From contig JAEEQN010000004.1 in assembly GCA_016285345.1 (NCBI GenBank), forward strand, positions 1-64,000: a stretch of 64,000 nucleotides of DNA, read 5' to 3'. The stretch is from Victivallales bacterium (GTDB taxonomy: Bacteria > Verrucomicrobiota > Lentisphaeria > Victivallales > UBA1829). The position numbers were made by a program, and so were the translations under genes. Shown here in pieces: positions 35,997 to 45,154 of this stretch; within the stretch, counting starts at the first letter, position 1, and each line of letters opens with the position of its first letter. The notes beneath the pieces were generated by a model that was not told the DNA's origin, ran no database searches, and was given only the letters and a program-made list of their open reading frames with translations.

Positions 35997-36025
35997 TTGA
36001 AAATGCGGCTAAGGAATGCTATATT
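35997..36025 (+). promoter_or_regulatory. Promoter of the GH5 gene
   Basis: There is TTGAAA (35997-36002), 17 nt and TATATT (36020-36025), followed by AGAAAGGCGG before the ATG at 36074. Confidence 0.7.
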
Positions 36026-36073
36026 AGGCGCAACATAACTTGTTAGTCCAGCATCTTCAGAAAGGCGGTTCCC

Positions 36074-37159
36074 ATGTCCCTCCCATCCGCAAAAAAAAGC
36101 ATCCTTTTCCTGTTTGTCCTTTGCGTGTCCGCATTGCTTTTCTCCTGCGTTTCCTCGAAAAAAGACGCGTCGGAAGGCATCGCGTTCGTGTCCGGCATGG
36201 GATACGGCTGGAACCTCGGCAATACATTCGACGCCTGGCCGAACATCGGCGGGCGGCGCGGCGGCCTGGAAACGGAAACCTCCTGGGGCAATCCGTATAC
36301 CACGCGCAAGCTGATTAAGTATATCAAGGAACAGGGATTCGACACGATCCGCATCCCGGTGACCTGGGGACCGCACATGGGCGAGGCGCCGGAATACACG
36401 GTCGATCCCGCGTGGATGTCGCGCGTGGAGGAGGTCGTGGACTGGGCGCTGGCGGAAAAGATGTACGTGATCATCAATCTGCACCATGAAAAATCCTGGT
36501 TGGAAAAAGCCTCGAAGGACTACGAAGGGACCATGACGCAGTTCCGCGCCGCCTGGCGGCAGATCGCCGCGCGTTTCCGGGAACGCACAGATCATCTGAT
36601 CTTCGAGTCGATGAACGAGATTGATTTCACGGACCTGCCGGCCGAGGAGAACGGCGCGCTGGTGAACCGCGTGAACGGCGAGTTCGTAAAGCTGATCCGC
36701 GCGTCCGGCGGGGCGAACAAAAAACGCTGGCTTCTGCTGCCCGGGATCGGGGCCGACCTCGACAAGGCATGCGACCATCTGGTCCTCCCAGACGATCCGC
36801 GCTGCATCGTGTCCGTGCATTACTATCTGCCGCCGCAGTTCGCCATCGCGACGCCCGGCACGAGCTGGGGCTACCAGTACAACTGGGGCAGCGACGAGGA
36901 CCATAAGACAATGGAAGCCAACTTCGAGAAACTGAAGGAACACTATCTGGACAAGGGCATCCCGGTCATCATCGGCGAGTACGGATGCCTGCTGCGCAAC
37001 AAGGACCGCGCGAGCCGCGTCGACTACTTCCGTTCCATCGTGCGCCTGTCGCGCGCAAACGGCATCTGCCCGGTCTTCTGGGACAACGGCGAAGAACTCG
37101 ACCGCCGGGCGTATGTCTGGCGTCAGGAGGGCGTCCTGTCCGCCCTGACCGGGAATTGA
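36074..37159 (+). CDS. GH5 endoglucanase-like lipoprotein
   Basis: The protein has 361 aa. Signal peptide with lipobox ALLFSC (Cys25). The GH5 barrel shows GMGYGWNLGNTFDAW, DTIRIPVTWGPH, VIINLHHEKSW, the acid/base Glu182 in IFESMNEIDF, SVHYYLP, and the nucleophile Glu302 in VIIGEYGC. It probably cleaves beta-1,4-glucan or related hemicellulose at the cell surface, and the exact substrate cannot be read. The domain is complete with no carbohydrate-binding module. The next gene (GNAT) starts 4 nt after its stop. Confidence 0.93.
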   Translation: MSLPSAKKSILFLFVLCVSALLFSCVSSKKDASEGIAFVSGMGYGWNLGNTFDAWPNIGGRRGGLETETSWGNPYTTRKLIKYIKEQGFDTIRIPVTWGPHMGEAPEYTVDPAWMSRVEEVVDWALAEKMYVIINLHHEKSWLEKASKDYEGTMTQFRAAWRQIAARFRERTDHLIFESMNEIDFTDLPAEENGALVNRVNGEFVKLIRASGGANKKRWLLLPGIGADLDKACDHLVLPDDPRCIVSVHYYLPPQFAIATPGTSWGYQYNWGSDEDHKTMEANFEKLKEHYLDKGIPVIIGEYGCLLRNKDRASRVDYFRSIVRLSRANGICPVFWDNGEELDRRAYVWRQEGVLSALTGN

Positions 37160-37163
37160 GCGT

Positions 37164-37664
37164 GTGAACATGAAGATCGTCCCTGCCGATTTCGGGCGTC
37201 ATGCTCCGTACATGCTGGCGCTGTTGAACAACGCAATCCTTCACACGACCTGGGTGTACGACTGCGACCCGCACCCGGAGTCGTACATGCGGGAGTATTT
37301 CGACGAGCATGCGGCGGGGAACTATCCCGTGCTGGCGGCGGAGTCCGGCGACGGCGCGTTCCTGGGGTTTGCCTCATGCGGCGCATACCGGCATCATCAG
37401 GGGTATCTGCACGCGGCGGAGCTGTCCGTCTATGTCGAACCGTCCGCGCGCCGGATGGGCATTGGGATGGCGTTGCTGGCGCGTCTGGAGGATGAATGCC
37501 GGAAGATCGGCATCCATACGCTCATCGGGGTGATCGACTCGGAGAATCTGCCGAGCATCGAGCTGCACCGGAAATGCGGCTACGAGTACGCGGGGACCGT
37601 CCGCGAGGCTGGACGGAAATTCGACCGCTGGCTTACCATCGTGTATTACCAGAAGATCCTGTGA
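37164..37664 (+). CDS. GNAT N-acetyltransferase, phosphinothricin acetyltransferase-like
   Basis: The protein has 166 aa, with GTG at 37164 or ATG at 37170 as start. The GNAT acetyl-CoA loop reads EPSARRMGIGMALLARL (R-x-x-G-I/x-G), preceded by AELSVYV and followed by GVIDSENLPSIELHRKCGYE, the typical PAT/YncA pattern. It acetylates an amine, often an amino-acid analogue such as methionine sulfone, but the substrate is unknown. It is cotranscribed with the GH5 gene by spacing, and a functional link is not obvious. Confidence 0.9.
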   Translation: MNMKIVPADFGRHAPYMLALLNNAILHTTWVYDCDPHPESYMREYFDEHAAGNYPVLAAESGDGAFLGFASCGAYRHHQGYLHAAELSVYVEPSARRMGIGMALLARLEDECRKIGIHTLIGVIDSENLPSIELHRKCGYEYAGTVREAGRKFDRWLTIVYYQKIL

Positions 37665-37682
37665 CCTGAGCCGGGAACAAGC

Positions 37683-38342
37683 TCAGATGTCCATCATGCG
37701 GGCCGCCTTCACGAACGCACGGCAGAGCGCGGCGCTTTCCGTGCGGTCCGAAGACGTTTTGACCCCGGTATTGACGTCCACGGCATAAGGGCGGACACGC
37801 TCGATGGCACGCGCGACGTTGGCGGGCGTGAGTCCGCCCGCGAGGATGACCGGGAGCGGGGATTCCTGCACGAACCGGGCTGCGCGGCTCCAGTTTCCCG
37901 TGAGACCGGTGCCTCCGACCTGTCCGGTCTTCGGGTTGAGCGTGTCGATCAGGAACGCGTCGATGAACGGCACGAATTCGGCGTATTTGTAAAAGGCGTC
38001 CTGCGGTTCGGGATGGATCGCGCGCACGAGCCTGGCGCACGGGGGCAGGGCGTCGCGGATTCTGGAGACTTCCTCCGGCGTGGATTCCCCATGGAGCTGG
38101 ATGTTGTGGATCGCCGCGGCGTCGGCGAGGTCGAGGATTTCCTCGGGGGTGGACAAATGCGTGACCAGCCACGGCTGGACGAACGGCGGCAGGGATTTCG
38201 CGAGACGCCGCGCGGTACATGCGAGGATGAAATCCGGCGAAGGATGGACCTGTCCGACCAGAAAACCGACGGCGTCCGGCGAGGCGGAGAGCGCCGCCTT
38301 CAAATCCGAGTCGTTCCTGATGCCGCAGATCTTGATCCTCAT
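37683..38342 (-). CDS. trpF: Phosphoribosylanthranilate isomerase
   Basis: The protein has 219 aa, a TIM barrel. MRIKICGIRN contains the catalytic Cys. AFLIDTLNP supplies the catalytic Asp, and VILAGGLTPANVARAI with VDVNTGVK forms the phosphate-binding end. It catalyses the Amadori step of tryptophan synthesis. No other trp gene is present here. It follows coaX by 14 nt, so they likely form a two-gene operon. The long QPWLVTHLSTPEEILDLA region is family-typical. Confidence 0.92.
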   Translation of the reverse strand: MRIKICGIRNDSDLKAALSASPDAVGFLVGQVHPSPDFILACTARRLAKSLPPFVQPWLVTHLSTPEEILDLADAAAIHNIQLHGESTPEEVSRIRDALPPCARLVRAIHPEPQDAFYKYAEFVPFIDAFLIDTLNPKTGQVGGTGLTGNWSRAARFVQESPLPVILAGGLTPANVARAIERVRPYAVDVNTGVKTSSDRTESAALCRAFVKAARMMDI

Positions 38343-38356
38343 AGGGCTGACATTTC

Positions 38357-39055
38357 TCAGCTGAAAAGCAGTTCGACTCCGCGCAGCGTGAAGTCGTCTC
38401 CGCCGTCCTTCATGCCGGCGAGCTCCGGCGCGCGCAGGAAAAACACGCGGTCGCCGCCGCAGGCGTAGACCGTGGGGTGGCGTCCCAATATCCTTTCGAC
38501 GCGGGCGAGGAATCCCGCCACGGCGTCGATGGCGGCGGCGTCGGTGCCCATGCGGATGGCGTCGGCGGTGTTTGTGCCCGGGTTTTGCGGCAATTCGTCC
38601 GCGAGTTCGACGAACGGGAGTTTCGAGGTGTAGAGATTGAGTGCGCGGCGCGCGAGGGTGCGTCCGGGGAAGATCGCGCCGCCGAGAAAGTGTTTCTGAT
38701 CGTCGACGATCTCCGCGGTGATGCAGGTGCCGAAATCAAAGGAAACAGCCGGGAGAACGGCCCTTTTGGTCAAGGAAACGGCATTTGCGACGCGGTCCTG
38801 TCCGAGCGTCGACGCATCGACAAGGGAGAAGTCCACGATTTTCGAAGCCGCCTCCGGCGTTGCCATCCGGCATCCCCGTGCCGTTAGCGCGTCAATTTTC
38901 TCCGCCACGACACAGGCCGCGAATACCTCCGCACCGTCCGGAAGCGAGGCCGGATCGAAGCCAGCCGTCGGGACAGTGCGGACCGTACGTCCGCCGTCGG
39001 AATCGGCCGCGAGTATCTGCGTATGGGTGTTTCCGATGTTCAGATAGCAGCGCAT
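38357..39055 (-). CDS. coaX: Type III pantothenate kinase
   Basis: The protein has 232 aa. ASKHA-fold motifs of CoaX are present: YLNIGNTHTQI (phosphate-1), STLGQDRVANAV (G-x-DR-x-A), SFDFGTCITAEIV (phosphate-2) and FLGGAIFPG. It makes phosphopantothenate, the first CoA step, downstream of PanC. It is somewhat shorter than many CoaX proteins (about 255 aa), but all core motifs are intact. Confidence 0.9.
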   Translation of the reverse strand: MRCYLNIGNTHTQILAADSDGGRTVRTVPTAGFDPASLPDGAEVFAACVVAEKIDALTARGCRMATPEAASKIVDFSLVDASTLGQDRVANAVSLTKRAVLPAVSFDFGTCITAEIVDDQKHFLGGAIFPGRTLARRALNLYTSKLPFVELADELPQNPGTNTADAIRMGTDAAAIDAVAGFLARVERILGRHPTVYACGGDRVFFLRAPELAGMKDGGDDFTLRGVELLFS

Positions 39056-39071
39056 TTGCGTGCACCTCCGG

Positions 39072-39102
39072 AAAAAAGAAAAGGTCCCGCCTGAGCGGGA
39101 CC
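39072..39102 (-). terminator. Terminator of the GspE/PilT/GspF operon
   Basis: GGTCCCGC (39083-39090) pairs with GCGGGACC (39095-39102). On the minus strand it is followed by a T-rich tract (39072-39082). Confidence 0.85.
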
Positions 39103-39116
39103 TGAGGTGAGGCGTA

Positions 39117-40379
39117 TCAACCGCCGCCGAGTGTCTGGATGATGGTGATCAGCGGGCTGAACAGTGCGATAACGATACCGCCGACGATGACGGCCAGGAA
39201 GACGATCATCAACGGTTCGATCATGGACGTCAGGGCGCTGACGGCGTTGTCGACTTCTTCGTCGTAGGTGTCGGCGATCTTTTCGAGCATGTCCGGGAGC
39301 TTGCCTGTTTCCTCGCCGACCTCGATCATACTGATGACCATGTCGGGGAATATCTTGGTGGACTGAAGCGGGGGCGCCATAGGTTCGCCTTCCTTCACGG
39401 CGTCGTGGACCTGCTGGACGGCCTTGGAGACGAGCTCGTTGCCGGCGGTGTCGCGGACGATCTGGAGAGCGTTCAGGACGGGGACGCCGGAGCCCATGAG
39501 GGTACCGAGCGTACGGGAGAACTTGGAAATGGCGTTGCGGGAGACGAGCATGCCGATGACGGGCGCGTTGTAGATGCCCTTGTCAAAGTAGAACCGCCCT
39601 TTCTCCGTTTTGAGGATGAACTTCGTGGCGATCACGAGGACGACCACGATGATGATGGCGATGATGATGTTGTTCTGCAGCCAGCGGCTGACGCCCATGA
39701 CGAACTGGGTGATGGCGGGCAGCTGCGCGCCGTCGAGCATTTCCGTGAACATGACTTCGAATTTCGGGACGATGAAGATCATGAGGAAGATGGTGATGCC
39801 GATGGCGATGGTAAGCACGATGGCCGGGTAGACCATGGCGGATTTGACCTTGCCCGCGATCTTGGCGGCCTTTTCGCGGAAGCCGGCCAGACGGGTGAGG
39901 ATCAGTTCGAGCTTACCGGCGGCCTCGCCGGCGCGGATCATGTTCAGATAGAGTTTGTCGAACGATTTCGGGTGCTGTGCGAGGGCTTCGGAGAAGGTCG
40001 AGCCGCCTTCGACGGAGTAGGCGACCTTGCCGAGAATGGTTTTGACGGCCGGGTTTTTCGCCTGTCTCTCGAGCGTCTTGAGCGAGCGGATCAGCGGGAG
40101 GCCGGCGTCGAGCAGGATGGCGAGCTGACGGGTGAAGACGGTCAGGTCCTTGCCCTTCATGACCGTGGGGCCGAGGTTGATGTTCAGTCCTTTCGCCGCG
40201 GACGGGCCTTTGGCCTTTTCCTTCTTGGCCTTGGCCGCCTTTGCGAGCGGCTTGATGGAGGTGGGGAACATCCCCTGCTCCTTCAGGAACGATGCGACGG
40301 CTTCTTCGCTTGCGGCTTCGTGCTGTCCCTTCTGTTCCTTACCGGATGCGTCCATCGCGGTGTATTGGAAGATCGGCAT
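39117..40379 (-). CDS. Type II secretion / type IV pilus inner-membrane platform protein
   Basis: The protein has 420 aa, GspF/PilC family. It begins MPIFQYTAMDASGKEQKG. A Lys/Ala-rich linker (about 45-65) is followed by two repeated T2SSF domains (LPLIRSLKTLERQAKNPAV; GVPVLNALQIVRDTAGNELV) with TM segments near 185-210, 240-260 and 395-418. It anchors the assembly ATPase and recruits pseudopilins. It is the last gene of the minus-strand operon gspE-like 1, gspE-like 2, pilT, gspF. Confidence 0.92.
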   Translation of the reverse strand: MPIFQYTAMDASGKEQKGQHEAASEEAVASFLKEQGMFPTSIKPLAKAAKAKKEKAKGPSAAKGLNINLGPTVMKGKDLTVFTRQLAILLDAGLPLIRSLKTLERQAKNPAVKTILGKVAYSVEGGSTFSEALAQHPKSFDKLYLNMIRAGEAAGKLELILTRLAGFREKAAKIAGKVKSAMVYPAIVLTIAIGITIFLMIFIVPKFEVMFTEMLDGAQLPAITQFVMGVSRWLQNNIIIAIIIVVVLVIATKFILKTEKGRFYFDKGIYNAPVIGMLVSRNAISKFSRTLGTLMGSGVPVLNALQIVRDTAGNELVSKAVQQVHDAVKEGEPMAPPLQSTKIFPDMVISMIEVGEETGKLPDMLEKIADTYDEEVDNAVSALTSMIEPLMIVFLAVIVGGIVIALFSPLITIIQTLGGG

Positions 40380-40422
40380 TTTATGAACTCCAGGTTATGT
40401 GAATGATAAAAGAGAATCCGGA

Positions 40423-41490
40423 TCAGATGTTTGTGCCCGCGAGGGTCTGGACGATGCCTTCGGGGTCCTGCGCCTTCGTAATGACTTCGCCGTAGGAGAC
40501 CATGCCCTTCTTGTAGAGGTCGACGAGGTGGGAGTCGAGGGTGTTCATGCCGTACTTCGCGCCGGTCTGGATGTCCGACGTGATGCGGAAGGTCTTGCCG
40601 TCGCGGATCAGCGCCTGAATGGAGGGCGTGGTGATCATGATCTCGAACGCGGCGACGCGTCCGGGCTTGTCGATGCGCGGCAGGAGCACCTGGGAGATGA
40701 CGCCGACGAGACCGGCGGCGAGCTGGGTGCGGATCTGCGGCTGCTGGTTGGTCGGGAAGGCGTCGACGATACGGTCGACGGTCGGGGCCGCGCCGGTGGT
40801 GTGCAGGGTGCCGAAGACCAGGTGTCCGGTTTCGGCGGCGGTGACGGCTGCTTCGATGGTGACCAGGTCGCGCAATTCGCCGACGAGGATGATGTCGGGG
40901 TCCTGGCGGAGGGCGCGGCGGAGGGCTTCGGAGAAGCTCGGGACGTCCGCGCCGACTTCACGCTGGATCACCACGCTCTTCTTGTGGTGGTGGTAGAATT
41001 CGATGGGGTCCTCGACCGTGATGATGTGCACGGCGCGCTCCTCGTTGATGACGTTGATCATCGAGGCGAGCGTGGTGGACTTGCCGGAACCGGTCGGGCC
41101 GGTCACGAGGATCATGCCGCGGGGACGGTAGAGCAGGTCCTTGATGCTCGGGGGGAGGCCGATCTTGTCGAGCGGCATCATCTCGTTCGGGATCTGGCGC
41201 AGCACGGCGCCGATGCAGCCTTTCTGTTTGAACGCGCTGACGCGGAAACGCGCGCGGTCGCCGAACGCGAAACCGAAGTCGGAACCGCCGTCCTCGGCGA
41301 GCTGCTGGAGGTGGCGCGGGGAGGCGATCGATTTGACCAGCGCTTCCGTATCCTCCGGCGTAAGCACCGGGAGGTCGAGCTGGGTCATTTCACCGTGGAG
41401 GCGGATCACGGGCGCGACGCCGACTTCGAGGTGCAGGTCGCTGCATCCTTCGGTGACGACGAGATCCAGTAATTCATCCATTTCAACCAT
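40423..41490 (-). CDS. pilT: PilT-like retraction ATPase
   Basis: The protein has 355 aa. The N-terminus [20 protein letters not shown] is PilT-typical. Walker A is [14 protein letters not shown], the Asp box ITVEDPIEF, Walker B GELRDL, and the AIRNLIRE-equivalent region reads [10 protein letters not shown]. It powers depolymerisation of type IV pili (twitching, DNA uptake) or acts as a second T2SS ATPase. Its presence argues for a retractable fibre in addition to a secretion pseudopilus. Confidence 0.92.
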   Translation of the reverse strand: MVEMDELLDLVVTEGCSDLHLEVGVAPVIRLHGEMTQLDLPVLTPEDTEALVKSIASPRHLQQLAEDGGSDFGFAFGDRARFRVSAFKQKGCIGAVLRQIPNEMMPLDKIGLPPSIKDLLYRPRGMILVTGPTGSGKSTTLASMINVINEERAVHIITVEDPIEFYHHHKKSVVIQREVGADVPSFSEALRRALRQDPDIILVGELRDLVTIEAAVTAAETGHLVFGTLHTTGAAPTVDRIVDAFPTNQQPQIRTQLAAGLVGVISQVLLPRIDKPGRVAAFEIMITTPSIQALIRDGKTFRITSDIQTGAKYGMNTLDSHLVDLYKKGMVSYGEVITKAQDPEGIVQTLAGTNI

Positions 41491-41511
41491 GTTGAGGGCT
41501 CTTTATGTTGA

Positions 41512-43191
41512 TTACGTGTATTTGAGAACTTCTTCCATCGTGGTCTCGCCGTTCAGGATGGCGCGGATGCCGTCCTCGCGCATGGTGGTCATGCCGAGTT
41601 CGCGCGCTTTATCGCGGATGACGACGGCGGGCGCGGAGTCCAGGATCAGCGAGGATATCTTGCTGCTCATGCACAGCAGTTCGGTAATGGCTTTTCGTCC
41701 CTTGTACCCGGTATTGTTGCAGGTGGGGCAACCCTTGCCGTAGTAGAACTTGTTTTCACCGATGTCCTTCCGCTGAAGCCCGAGGAGCTTCAGGTCGTCG
41801 TCTGTGGGGACGAATGCCGTGCGGCAGTGCGGACAGATGCGGCGGAGGAGCCGCTGGCCGAGAATGGCGATCAGCGAGGCCGTGATAAGGAAGGGCTGGA
41901 CGCCCATATCGATCAGACGGGTCACGGCGCCGGCGGCGTCGTTGGTGTGGAGCGTGGTGAACACGAGGTGTCCCGTAAGGGACGCCTGGACGGCCATTTC
42001 GGCGGTCTCGATATCGCGCGTTTCACCGAGCATGATGATGTCGGGGTCCTGACGGAGGAAGGCGCGGAGGGCTCGTCCGAACGTCATGCCGATCGCGTCG
42101 TTGATCGGGAGCTGCACGATGCCTTCGAGGTCGTATTCCACAGGGTCTTCGGCCGTGAGGATCTTGTCTTCCACCTTGTTGATTTCCTTCAGGGCGGAGT
42201 ACAGCGTGGTCGTTTTGCCGGAGCCGGTCGGGCCGGTGATGATGAAGATGCCGTTCGGCATGGCGATGATCTCGCGGATTTTCTTGAGCGTGTCTTCATT
42301 GATGCCGAGGACGTCGAGGTCGAGGTTGACGACGGAGCGGTCGAGAACGCGGAGCACCACGGATTCGCCGTGGGAGGTCGGGAGCGTGGACACACGGAGG
42401 TCGATGGGGCGGCCGGCGATCTTGAGCTGGATACGGCCGTCCTGAGGCTTGCGGCGCTCGGAGATGTTCAGGCCGGAGAGGATCTTCACGCGGCTGATGA
42501 CCGGGATTGCGAGGCTGCGCGGCGGCGGGGACATCTCGTAAAGCGCGCCGTCGATACGGTAGCGGATCTTGAATTCGTGTTCGAACGGCTCGAAGTGGAT
42601 GTCCGACGCCTTGTCGCGGATGGCCTGGTAGAGCACGGCGTCCACGAACTTGATGATCGGGGCCTTGTTCGCGTCTTCCTCGGCGTTGGCGTAGGCGTAG
42701 TCGGAACCTTCCATGGCGTCCATCTCGGACAGGAGGTCGTTCACGCTGTTGATGTCGACGGGATAATACTTGTCGATGAACTTGTCGATCTGCTTCTCTT
42801 CGGCGAGGACGATCATCACGTCCTTGCCCAGCACGAAGCGCATTTCGTCCGCGATCTGGTAGTTCAGCGGATTGCGGACGGCGAGCGTCACGGTGGATTC
42901 GTCCGCGTCGATCGGGACGACGCCGAGCATGCGGACATTGTCCGCGTCGATGAGGTCGATGACTTCTTTCGGGACCTCCATCATGGAGAGGTCGACGACG
43001 GTCGTGCCGAGGCTTTCCGCGATGTAGTTGAGGATTTCGTTTTCGGTCAGGATCTGGAAGTCGATCAGGATCTGCTGAAGCGGTTTCCCCGTGCGTTCGA
43101 ATTCCTCTTCGGCTTCCTTCATGTTCTGGGCGGAACACGCGTTGGCGTTCAGGAGGATGTCTTTCAGTGTTTGATTTTCGGAGTCAAGCAT
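41512..43191 (-). CDS. GspE/PilB-family assembly ATPase 2
   Basis: The protein has 559 aa. The N-terminal T2SSE_N domain (1-150) includes ILNYIAESLGTTVVDLSMM. The core has DIHFEPFEHEFKIRYRIDG, Walker A GPTGSGKTTTLYSA, ILTAEDPVEYDLEG, Walker B LGETRD, HTNDAAGAVTRLIDMGVQPF, and the zinc tetra-Cys CPHC and CPTC. It extends a pilus or pseudopilus. It is a tandem paralogue of the upstream ATPase with 27 nt between them, diverged mainly in the N-terminal domain. Confidence 0.92.
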   Translation of the reverse strand: MLDSENQTLKDILLNANACSAQNMKEAEEEFERTGKPLQQILIDFQILTENEILNYIAESLGTTVVDLSMMEVPKEVIDLIDADNVRMLGVVPIDADESTVTLAVRNPLNYQIADEMRFVLGKDVMIVLAEEKQIDKFIDKYYPVDINSVNDLLSEMDAMEGSDYAYANAEEDANKAPIIKFVDAVLYQAIRDKASDIHFEPFEHEFKIRYRIDGALYEMSPPPRSLAIPVISRVKILSGLNISERRKPQDGRIQLKIAGRPIDLRVSTLPTSHGESVVLRVLDRSVVNLDLDVLGINEDTLKKIREIIAMPNGIFIITGPTGSGKTTTLYSALKEINKVEDKILTAEDPVEYDLEGIVQLPINDAIGMTFGRALRAFLRQDPDIIMLGETRDIETAEMAVQASLTGHLVFTTLHTNDAAGAVTRLIDMGVQPFLITASLIAILGQRLLRRICPHCRTAFVPTDDDLKLLGLQRKDIGENKFYYGKGCPTCNNTGYKGRKAITELLCMSSKISSLILDSAPAVVIRDKARELGMTTMREDGIRAILNGETTMEEVLKYT

Positions 43192-43218
43192 GATATAAGA
43201 TCCGTGTGGTTGATTGCG

Positions 43219-44946
43219 TTATTCTTCGTCGCCGACGGTGACCGCGAGGACTTCGGAGACCGTGGTGGTTCCGGCGGCGGCCTTGCGGAGGCCGTCTTCG
43301 CGCAGGGTTCTCATACCGCTCTGGCGTGCCGCGGCGCGGAGTTTGTCGGAGCTTTCCTTGTTGTAGATGAGGTACTGCATGTCTTCGGTGATGAGGAAGA
43401 TCTCGTAGATTCCCATACGTCCCTTGTACCCGGTGCCGCCGCAGGCGGGGCAGCCGCGTCCGTGGACGAGGTTCGCGGAGTCGAGGTAGTCCTTGTCGAG
43501 GTTAAGGAGGCGGATTTCGTCCGGGGACGGCTTGTAGGGCTCCATGCAGTTCTTGCAGACGCGGCGGACGAGTCGCTGCGCCATGATGGCGCGGACGGAG
43601 GACGCCACGAGGAAGGGCTTCACGCCCATATCGATCAGACGTGTCACGGAACTGGGTGCGTCGTTGGTGTGCAGGGTGCTGAACACCAAGTGACCGGTGA
43701 GCGACGCGTTGATGGCGATGTCGGCGGTTTCCAGGTCGCGGATTTCACCGACCATGATGATGTTGGGCGCCTGACGGAGCATGGCTCGAAGCGCGTTCGA
43801 GAAGGTCATCTGCACGATCGGGTTCACCTGGACCTGGTTGATGCCGCTGAGCTGGTATTCGACAGGGTCTTCCACCGTGATGATCTTGCGGTTCGGCTTG
43901 TTGATGGTGTTCAGAAATGCGTAAAGGCTGGTGGTCTTGCCGGAACCGGTCGGGCCGGTGACGAGGAAGATGCCGTCAGGCATGGAGATGATGCGGTCGA
44001 TCTTTTCCTGGTCGTCGGTGTAGAAGCCGAGTTTCGGAATGTCGAGCTGGATGCTGGACTTGTCGAGGATACGCATGACGATGGATTCGCCGTGCGTGGT
44101 GGGGATGGTGGACACACGGAGGTCGAGCCCGACGCCGGAGACTTCGATCTGGATACGTCCGTCCTGCGGCACGCGCTTCTCGGAGATGTCCATCTTGGAC
44201 ATGATCTTGATGCGGCTGATGATGTTTGTCTGGAGGTACTTCGGCGGGCTTTCCATTTCGCGGAGCGCGCCGTCGATGCGGTAGCGGATGCGGAATTTCT
44301 TTTCCATCGGCTCCAGGTGAATATCGGATGCTCGGAGCTTGAACGCATTGTAGATGAGCAGGGAGACGAGCTTGATGATCGGAGCGTCGTCCTCGGGATT
44401 GCTGTTCGCTGCCTTCGCCGCCTCCTTCGCGGCTTCGTCCTCGTCCGTCTGCACGACTTCGAGCTTGGACGTGTCGACGCTGCCGACGTAGGAATCCACG
44501 GTGCCTTCGAGTCCGCCGTAACTGGCTTCAAGAATTTTCTGGATCTGCTTCGCGGGGGCGATGACGGCCTCCACGTCGCGTTTCAGCAGGAAGCGGAGCG
44601 AGTCGACGGTCTCCATGTCGGTCGGATCGGACATGGCGATGGTGAGGATGTCGTCATGCAGCATGACGGGGACGACCTGATACTGCCTGGCGGTTTCCGC
44701 CGGGAGCTCCGCGATCACTTCGTCGGGGATGACGAAGGCGGACAGATCAATGGTTTCAAGCCCGTACTGCTGGGCGAGCATGTTGATGATTTCCTGTTCG
44801 TCGACGTAGCGCAGGACCTTCAGCGCGTCAAGGATATCGAGTTCGCCGTCGGAGTCGGCGACTTTTTTCCAGCCTTCGTCGACCTGCTCTTTGGTCACGA
44901 ATCCGTTTTCCTGAAGCAGCTCCAATACATAATCACTGTCAAGCAC
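43219..44946 (-). CDS. GspE/PilB-family assembly ATPase 1
   Basis: The protein has 575 aa from GTG at 44946, giving (M)LDSDYVLELLQENG, parallel to the second paralogue. The ATG at 45000 lies upstream of the predicted transcript start and encodes a hydrophobic stretch unlike the family. T2SSE_N is followed by DIHLEPMEKKFRIRYRIDG, Walker A GPTGSGKTTSLYAF, ITVEDPVEYQLSG, Walker B VGEIRD, and zinc Cys pairs CKNC and CPAC. A variable linker near residues 160-200 is acidic and Ala-rich. It is the first gene of the operon. Confidence 0.92.
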   Translation of the reverse strand: MLDSDYVLELLQENGFVTKEQVDEGWKKVADSDGELDILDALKVLRYVDEQEIINMLAQQYGLETIDLSAFVIPDEVIAELPAETARQYQVVPVMLHDDILTIAMSDPTDMETVDSLRFLLKRDVEAVIAPAKQIQKILEASYGGLEGTVDSYVGSVDTSKLEVVQTDEDEAAKEAAKAANSNPEDDAPIIKLVSLLIYNAFKLRASDIHLEPMEKKFRIRYRIDGALREMESPPKYLQTNIISRIKIMSKMDISEKRVPQDGRIQIEVSGVGLDLRVSTIPTTHGESIVMRILDKSSIQLDIPKLGFYTDDQEKIDRIISMPDGIFLVTGPTGSGKTTSLYAFLNTINKPNRKIITVEDPVEYQLSGINQVQVNPIVQMTFSNALRAMLRQAPNIIMVGEIRDLETADIAINASLTGHLVFSTLHTNDAPSSVTRLIDMGVKPFLVASSVRAIMAQRLVRRVCKNCMEPYKPSPDEIRLLNLDKDYLDSANLVHGRGCPACGGTGYKGRMGIYEIFLITEDMQYLIYNKESSDKLRAAARQSGMRTLREDGLRKAAAGTTTVSEVLAVTVGDEE

Positions 44947-44988
44947 GTTTAAACCTCGTTTGGTGGGTAGAAAAATAAATATCGCTAA

Positions 44989-45017
44989 AAAATACGGCAT
45001 GATTGCCGATTTTTCAA
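44989..45017 (-). promoter_or_regulatory. Promoter of the GspE/PilT/GspF operon
   Basis: On the minus strand there is TTGAAA (45012-45017), 17 nt and TATTTT (44989-44994). The predicted start is near 44983, which supports the GTG at 44946 as initiator. Confidence 0.6.
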
Positions 45018-45078
45018 GTCGAAAAGTGCGTTTTTCCAGATTTATTGAAGAAAAAACGGTTTTTTCCGCTATTTGCTC

Positions 45079-45107
45079 TTTAAAATCGGCATTCGGCGTG
45101 GTATATT
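45079..45107 (+). promoter_or_regulatory. Promoter of the metallophosphatase operon
   Basis: There is a weak -35 TTTAAA (45079-45084), 17 nt and TATATT (45102-45107), 47 nt before the ATG. Confidence 0.45.
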
Positions 45108-45154
45108 CAATGAAATGTTTTTTGTATTCTCAAACCATCCAAGGCTGACATCCG

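Noticed and set aside
37666..37686. Hairpin CTGAGC/GCTCAG between the GNAT and trpF genes as a terminator
   Set aside because: The stem is only 6 bp with no T-run on either strand, and it overlaps the trpF stop codon.
41827..44952. 1041-codon plus-strand open frame opposite the two GspE-like genes
   Set aside because: It consists of repetitive Asp/Gly/Val/His/Glu composition mirroring the ATPase codons and has no recognisable domain.
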